Shown: in pieces, positions 59,782-64,000 of the stretch | Numbering within the stretch: the stretch's first letter is position 1 | How the letters are laid out: every line of letters begins with the position of its first letter | Assembly (NCBI RefSeq): GCF_036226465.1 | Contig: NZ_CP108476.1 | Location: 3,968,001-4,032,000 of the forward strand | DNA: 64,000 nt | Direction of reading: 5' to 3' | Origin: Kitasatospora sp. NBC_01250 | GTDB taxonomy: Bacteria; Actinomycetota; Actinomycetes; Streptomycetales; Streptomycetaceae | Notes under the pieces: model-generated | Seen by the model: only the letters and a program-made list of their open reading frames with translations | Database searches by the model: none | What the model was told of the DNA's origin: nothing | Made by a program: the position numbers and the translations under genes

Positions 59782-61345
59782 CCACGCCCCGCGCCGCAGG
59801 TCCCCCCTGGTGGTGGCCGGCCGCACGATCGCCTGCACGCTCTCCCTCGCGGTGCTCGGCAGCAGCGGCTTCGCCTGGTACGCGTACACCTCGCTGACCA
59901 CCGGGCTGACCACCTCCACCGCGCTGAGCGCCGTCAGGAAGTCGGCGCCCCCGCACCTGGACAGCTCGGTCAACATCCTGCTGATCGGCCTGGACAGCCG
60001 TAAGGACATGAACGGCAACGACCTGCCCAAGCAGTTCGTCCAGGACGAGCTGAACGCCGGCTCCAGCGAGATCGGCGGCTACAACACCAACACCCTGATC
60101 GTGCTGCACATCCCGGCCAACGGGGGCAAGGTCACCGCGCTGTCCATCCCCCGGGACGACTACGTGCAGACCGAGGGCGCGGACGGGAAGATGCACAAGA
60201 TCAAGGAGGCCTACGGCATCGCCAAGGCAGCCGCGGACGCCAAGCTGGCGAACAAGGGGCTCTCCAAGGCGCAGGAGGAGCAGCAGAGCCGCGAGGCCGG
60301 CCGCGCCGCCACCCTGGCCACCGTGCAGAACTTCCTCGGCATACCGATCGACCACTTCGCCGAGGTCAACCTGCTCGGCTTCTACGACATCGCGCAGGCG
60401 ATCGGCCCGGTCCAGGTCTGCCTGAACCACGCCACCAGCGACCCGGCCGAGACCGGCCAGGGCTCCGGCTTCTCCGGCCAGGCCGGCCTCAACACCCTCA
60501 ACGCCTCCCAGGCGCTCGCCTTCGTGCGCCAGCGCCACAACCTGCCCGGCGGCGACCTGGACCGCACCCACCGCCAGCAGGCCTTCATCTCCTCGGCCGA
60601 GTACAAGCTCAAGCAGGAGGGCGTCTTCGGCGACCTGGGCAAGATGCAGGGCCTGTTCAACGTGGTGAAGAAGGACGTGGTGATCGACGACCAGTGGAAC
60701 ATCCTGGACTTCGCCCAGCAGGCGCCCAACCTGACCGGTGGCAACGTCGAGTTCAACACGCTGCCGATCGCCGGCTTCGCGACCATCGGCGGGGAGGACG
60801 TCAACAAGGTCGACCCGGTGCAGATCAAGCAGATCGTCCAGACCCTGTTCGGCCACGACCCGGCGCCCACGCCGCCCACCGACGCCTCCTCCTCGGCGCC
60901 CGCCGCGCCCGCGGCGGGACCGGCCGCCCCGAGCAGCGCCCCGGCCGCGCCCAGTGCCCGGCCGAGCGGCACGGTGGACGTCTTCAACGCCTCCGCCGTC
61001 ACCGGGGCGGCCGGCAGCGAGTCCAAGGCGCTGGTGGCCATGGGCTTCAAGGCCGGACGGGTCGCGGAGGCGAGCAGCCACCCGAAGGACGTCACGGTGA
61101 CCTACGGCGCCGGGGCCAAGGACGGCGCGGACGCCGCCGCGGCCCGGTACGGCGTGACGGCCACCGCCGCCGCCTCGGTGCCCGCCGGCCACGTCGAGGT
61201 GGTGCTGGGCACCGGCTACACCCCGCCCGGTGCCCCCGCCGCCGCGCCCCCGGCGGCCGCCGCGAGTTCGACGGCCGATCCGGCGGCCAACCTGCCGATG
61301 CAGGGCCCGCCGGTCAAGATGGGCGGGATTCCCTGTGTGAACTGA
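59774..61345 (+). CDS. LytR-CpsA-Psr (LCP) family cell-wall glycopolymer ligase
   Basis: 523 residues from GTG at 59774, overlapping the preceding stop. One N-terminal membrane anchor (TIACTLSLAVLGSSGFAWYAY), then the LCP domain with the conserved Arg and Asp residues: ILLIGLDSRKD, TALSIPRDDYV, FVRQRHNLPGGDLDRTHRQQ. A Pro/Ala-rich linker leads to a LytR_C domain (about 395-475, TVDVFNASAVTGAAGSESKAL) and another disordered tail ending IPCVN. It attaches teichoic-acid-like or arabinogalactan-like polymers to peptidoglycan outside the membrane. Confidence 0.93.
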   Translation: MADHAPRRRSPLVVAGRTIACTLSLAVLGSSGFAWYAYTSLTTGLTTSTALSAVRKSAPPHLDSSVNILLIGLDSRKDMNGNDLPKQFVQDELNAGSSEIGGYNTNTLIVLHIPANGGKVTALSIPRDDYVQTEGADGKMHKIKEAYGIAKAAADAKLANKGLSKAQEEQQSREAGRAATLATVQNFLGIPIDHFAEVNLLGFYDIAQAIGPVQVCLNHATSDPAETGQGSGFSGQAGLNTLNASQALAFVRQRHNLPGGDLDRTHRQQAFISSAEYKLKQEGVFGDLGKMQGLFNVVKKDVVIDDQWNILDFAQQAPNLTGGNVEFNTLPIAGFATIGGEDVNKVDPVQIKQIVQTLFGHDPAPTPPTDASSSAPAAPAAGPAAPSSAPAAPSARPSGTVDVFNASAVTGAAGSESKALVAMGFKAGRVAEASSHPKDVTVTYGAGAKDGADAAAARYGVTATAAASVPAGHVEVVLGTGYTPPGAPAAAPPAAAASSTADPAANLPMQGPPVKMGGIPCVN

Positions 61346-61494
61346 GGTCGTGACCGTGGTGGGCGCCGGGGCCAGCGGCGCCCACCACGCACGGGTTGCG
61401 GCACGGAAATAGGATGAGCGTGCACCATGCCCGCCCATCGCCGACCGGCCCGGACGAAACGCAGCACCGCACCGACGCAGTCCCCGGAGGGTCG

Positions 61495-62319
61495 ATGACC
61501 CGACGCCGCCCCCCTCGCCACGCGAGCGCCGACGAGTTGCTGACCGAGCTCGGCCGGCTCACCGAGCAGGCGCTGGAACGCGCGGAGCTGCAGCAGGCCC
61601 GGGTCGAACTGGCCGAGGCCCTGCAGCGCGAGCTGCTGCCCGCCGAGCTCCCCGAGCTGCCCGGCCTGCGGGCCGCCGCCCGGTACGCGCCCGCCCGGCA
61701 CGGCCTGAGCATCGGCGGCGACTGGTACGACGGCTTCCCGCTGCCGGACGGCTCGCTCGCCTTCTCGATCGGCGACGTCCAGGGCCACGACGTCGAGGCC
61801 GCCGCCTTCATGGGGCAGGTGCGGATCGGCCTGCGCGCGGTGGCGGCCACCGCCGCCGACCCGGGCCAGGTGCTCAGCCGGGCCAACGACCTGCTGCTGT
61901 CGATGGACACCCGGCTCTTCGCCACCTGCAGCTTCCTGCGCTTCGACCCGGTCACCCGGGAGCTGGCCCACGCCCGGGCCGGCCACGTGCCCTGGGTCTG
62001 GGCCGAACCGGACGGCCGCTGGGGCCTGGGCGAGGACGAGGGCGGCCTGCCGCTGGGCGTGCTGCCGGACGAGAGCTACCCCGTCACCCGCCGGCTGCTG
62101 CCGGCCTCCTGCGCGTTCGTGCTGGTCACCGACGGGGTGATCGAGGGTCCCGCGTTCCCGATCGCGGCCGGCCTGGCCGAGGTGGCCCGGGTGACCCGGG
62201 CCGGGGTGCACGCCGAGCCGGCCGAGCTGGCCGCCGAGGTGATCAAGGTGGCGGACCTGACCGGGCACACCGACGACGCCGCCGTCCTGGTGCTGCGCCA
62301 CGAGGCGCCGCCGGCCTGA
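61495..62319 (+). CDS. PP2C-family SpoIIE-type serine phosphatase
   Basis: 274 residues from the ATG at 61495, behind GGAGGG; the upstream frame to 61396 is not used. A coiled-coil start (LGRLTEQALERAELQQARVELAEALQRELLP trimmed: residues 17-47) leads into the phosphatase: GGDWYDGFPLPDG, FSIGDVQGHDVEAAAFMGQ, DGVIEGPAF, and DDAAVLVLRHE. The metal-binding Asp residues are all present. Such enzymes act on anti-anti-sigma factors; no PAS/GAF sensor is fused, but a lone MASE1 sensor is encoded next. Confidence 0.93.
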   Translation: MTRRRPPRHASADELLTELGRLTEQALERAELQQARVELAEALQRELLPAELPELPGLRAAARYAPARHGLSIGGDWYDGFPLPDGSLAFSIGDVQGHDVEAAAFMGQVRIGLRAVAATAADPGQVLSRANDLLLSMDTRLFATCSFLRFDPVTRELAHARAGHVPWVWAEPDGRWGLGEDEGGLPLGVLPDESYPVTRRLLPASCAFVLVTDGVIEGPAFPIAAGLAEVARVTRAGVHAEPAELAAEVIKVADLTGHTDDAAVLVLRHEAPPA

Positions 62320-62391
62320 CGCCCCCGCCGGTGACCGGCGCGGTCGCCGCGCGGCGCCCACCGACCGGCGAACCACCGCCACGGCTCGCGC

Positions 62392-63435
62392 GTGTCACGG
62401 CCGCCCGTGACCGCCCGGCGTTGTCTGATGACTGCTGTGACCCGACATCTGGACTTCCGGCGCCCCCTCGCGGCGGTCCTGCGGGTGCTGGCCGTCGCGC
62501 TCGCCTACTTCGTGGCCGGGCGGCTCGGGCTGATCCAGCAGGTGGTGGTCGCCGGCGCCAAGGTCACCCCGCTCTGGCCGCCCACCGGCATCGCCCTGAC
62601 CTGCCTGCTCCTGCTCGGCCTGCGGATCTGGCCGGGCATCGCGCTGGGCACCTTCGCGGTGATCGCCAGCATCGGGCCGCTGCACCCGGCCTCCTTCGGG
62701 ATCGTCGCGGGCAACACCGCGGCCCCGATCGTCGCCTACCTGCTGCTGCGGGCCACCGGCTTCCGCATCGAGCTGGACCGGCTGCGCGACGGCCTGGCGC
62801 TGGTCTTCCTCGGCGCGCTGGTCGGCATGCTGGTCAGCGCCACGGTGGGCGTGGGCCTGCTCTGGCTCACCGGCTCGGTGCCCGGTCACGACTTCTGGTC
62901 GGCCTGGTCGGCCTGGTGGACGGGCGACGCGATGGGCGTGCTGGTGGTGGCGCCGCTGCTGCTGGCGCTGTACCTGTTCCGCCTGCCCGAGGACCGCAGG
63001 CCCCTCGACCTGATCGAGCCGGTGGTCCTGCTGGCCGGCACCGTGCTGGTCACGCTGGCCGTCACCAACAGCCAGCTGAGCCTGCTCTTCCTCGTCTTCC
63101 CGCTGCTCATCTGGGCCGCGCTGCGGTTCCAGCTGATCGGCGCGGCCCCGTGCGTGCTGGTGGTCTCGGTGCTCGCCATCACCGCGGCCACCGACCACCG
63201 CGGGCCGTTCGCCCACCACGGGGTGCTGCAGACCATGGTGATCCTGCAGGCGCTCAACGGCGCGGCGGCGCTGACCGGCCTGCTGCTGTCGGCCATCATC
63301 GCCGAGCAGCAGTCGATGTACCGCCGGATCGAGTCGGCCTGCCGGGGCCTGGCCGAGGTGGTGGCAAGGCTCGCCCCGGGCGAGGCCGGGTCCGGCTGGC
63401 CCCCGCCCGGGGACGGCGACCAGCCGCCGCTCTGA
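62392..63435 (+). CDS. MASE1 membrane sensor protein without output domain
   Basis: 347 residues from GTG at 62392, or 335 from ATG at 62428; neither has a clear ribosome site. Eight or so membrane helices of MASE1 type with the hallmark LWPPTGIALTCLLLLGLRIWPGIALGTF and WWTGDAMGVLVVAPLLLAL. In most proteins MASE1 is fused to a kinase or GGDEF domain; here only about 45 cytosolic residues follow (MYRRIESACRGLAEVVARL). The adjacent SpoIIE phosphatase is a possible partner in trans. Confidence 0.85.
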   Translation: MSRPPVTARRCLMTAVTRHLDFRRPLAAVLRVLAVALAYFVAGRLGLIQQVVVAGAKVTPLWPPTGIALTCLLLLGLRIWPGIALGTFAVIASIGPLHPASFGIVAGNTAAPIVAYLLLRATGFRIELDRLRDGLALVFLGALVGMLVSATVGVGLLWLTGSVPGHDFWSAWSAWWTGDAMGVLVVAPLLLALYLFRLPEDRRPLDLIEPVVLLAGTVLVTLAVTNSQLSLLFLVFPLLIWAALRFQLIGAAPCVLVVSVLAITAATDHRGPFAHHGVLQTMVILQALNGAAALTGLLLSAIIAEQQSMYRRIESACRGLAEVVARLAPGEAGSGWPPPGDGDQPPL

Positions 63436-63461
63436 GCTGCCCGTCCCAGCTGCCGCCCGGC

Positions 63462-64000
63462 TCAGCCGTCGTCCGCCGTGAGCAGGATCGGGTTGGTCAG
63501 CGCCGCCATCGGCCCCCAGGGCAGCGCGGCACCCATGGTGTTGCCCTGGCCCGGGGTGCCGTCCGCCAGCGGGTGGCGGACCTCGGCCCGGACGTAGCCG
63601 GCCAGCGAGGCGGTGGTGCGCCAGACCACGCTGCCCGCACCGTCGGCGGGCAGCGACTCCTGGTGCAGCTGCCCCTCGTCGGTGACGATGCGGACGGTGC
63701 CGTTCGGCACCCCGGCCACGGTGACCCGCACGTCCACCGGCGCGTCCACCGGGACGGTCAGCCGCTCCCCGATGCCCGCCTGCCGCCCGTGGCCGGTGGC
63801 CGTGAAGTCGAGCCGCACGGCGGCGGACTCGGCCAGCCAGCTGTGCCCGGCCCGGAGCCCGGCGAGGATCTGGTCCCGGCTCAGGCCGTCGGCCAGCACG
63901 ACGTTGTGCGGGGAGCCGATCACCTGCGGCACGCTGTGCGCGTCGCTGTTGCCCATCGCCGGCAGCCAGGGCCGGCCGGCCCGCACGGCCTCGGCGAGCT
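63462..64000 (-). CDS. C-terminal part of a PHP-type metal-dependent phosphoesterase (partial)
   Basis: The frame is open to the window end, so the N-terminus lies outside; about 179 residues are visible. MGNSDAHSVPQVIGSPHNVV is the last metal motif (SDAH) of PHP-domain phosphoesterases, followed by LAGLRAGHSWLAESAAV and a C-terminal beta-domain (VDVRVTVAGVPNGTVRIVTDEG). It converges on the MASE1 gene. Secretion and the catalytic N-terminal part cannot be judged here. Confidence 0.75.
   Translation of the reverse strand, partial: LAEAVRAGRPWLPAMGNSDAHSVPQVIGSPHNVVLADGLSRDQILAGLRAGHSWLAESAAVRLDFTATGHGRQAGIGERLTVPVDAPVDVRVTVAGVPNGTVRIVTDEGQLHQESLPADGAGSVVWRTTASLAGYVRAEVRHPLADGTPGQGNTMGAALPWGPMAALTNPILLTADDG

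Overview
The window is a high-GC (roughly 70 percent) chromosomal core segment of a Streptomycetaceae actinomycete (Streptomyces, Kitasatospora or Streptacidiphilus type). This rests on the secE-nusG-rplK-rplA-(lipoproteins)-rplJ-rplL-rpoB-rpoC order, many GTG/TTG starts, the acidic NusG extension and the families present. No phage, IS element, CRISPR array or integrated element was found. Genes are dense and mostly on the minus strand up to about 45.5 kb.

Layout. 1-6.8 kb: a cut-off plus-strand protein, a WGR/beta-propeller protein, an MMPL exporter, a NarL-type two-component system and a DUF4097-like lipoprotein. 6.9-22.6 kb (all minus): rpoC, rpoB, rplL, rplJ, three paralogous lipoproteins, rplA, rplK, nusG, secE and tRNA-Trp, with promoters and terminators readable between units. 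22.8-29.9 kb: aminotransferase, adenosine deaminase, a His-rich membrane peptide, murB, a HadAB-like dehydratase pair with rpmG, tRNA-Met and tRNA-Thr, and an amidohydrolase. 29.9-45.5 kb: a potassium island with a two-sensor-domain membrane protein, kdpE, kdpD, kdpC, kdpB, kdpA, kdpF, a 27-residue ORF coupled to kdpF, two KimA-like K+/H+ symporters, a small membrane protein and a universal stress protein. 45.7-55.8 kb: tRNA-Tyr, YajQ, a PAP2-type enzyme, Mug glycosylase, two MDR oxidoreductases, divergent citrate-synthase-family genes, a TetR regulator and a YccF protein. 56-64 kb: an ABC importer (two-domain permease plus ATPase), a membrane protein overlapping an LCP ligase, a SpoIIE phosphatase, a lone MASE1 sensor and a cut-off PHP-type protein.

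How the genes work together. The 7-22 kb block is the transcription/translation core. Predicted sigma-70 type promoters sit before rplJ, rpoB and rplK, and a terminator-like hairpin lies in the rplJ leader, which suggests attenuation. The 30-45 kb block looks like a K+ homeostasis locus: the Kdp ATPase with its KdpDE control next to two secondary K+ transporters of the family controlled by c-di-AMP in Bacillus.

The strongest non-coding signals are palindromes: a repeated CTCCCCC/GGGGGAG element at three places around the two-component system; a four-copy 12-mer array plus two further palindromes before an oxidoreductase gene; and a 24-bp perfect palindrome before the sensor-like membrane protein. 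No clearly unprecedented multi-gene system is evident. The best candidates for something undescribed are the CTCCCCC regulon, the coupled small ORF before kdpF, and the operator array near 49.3 kb. All promoter and operator calls are by eye.
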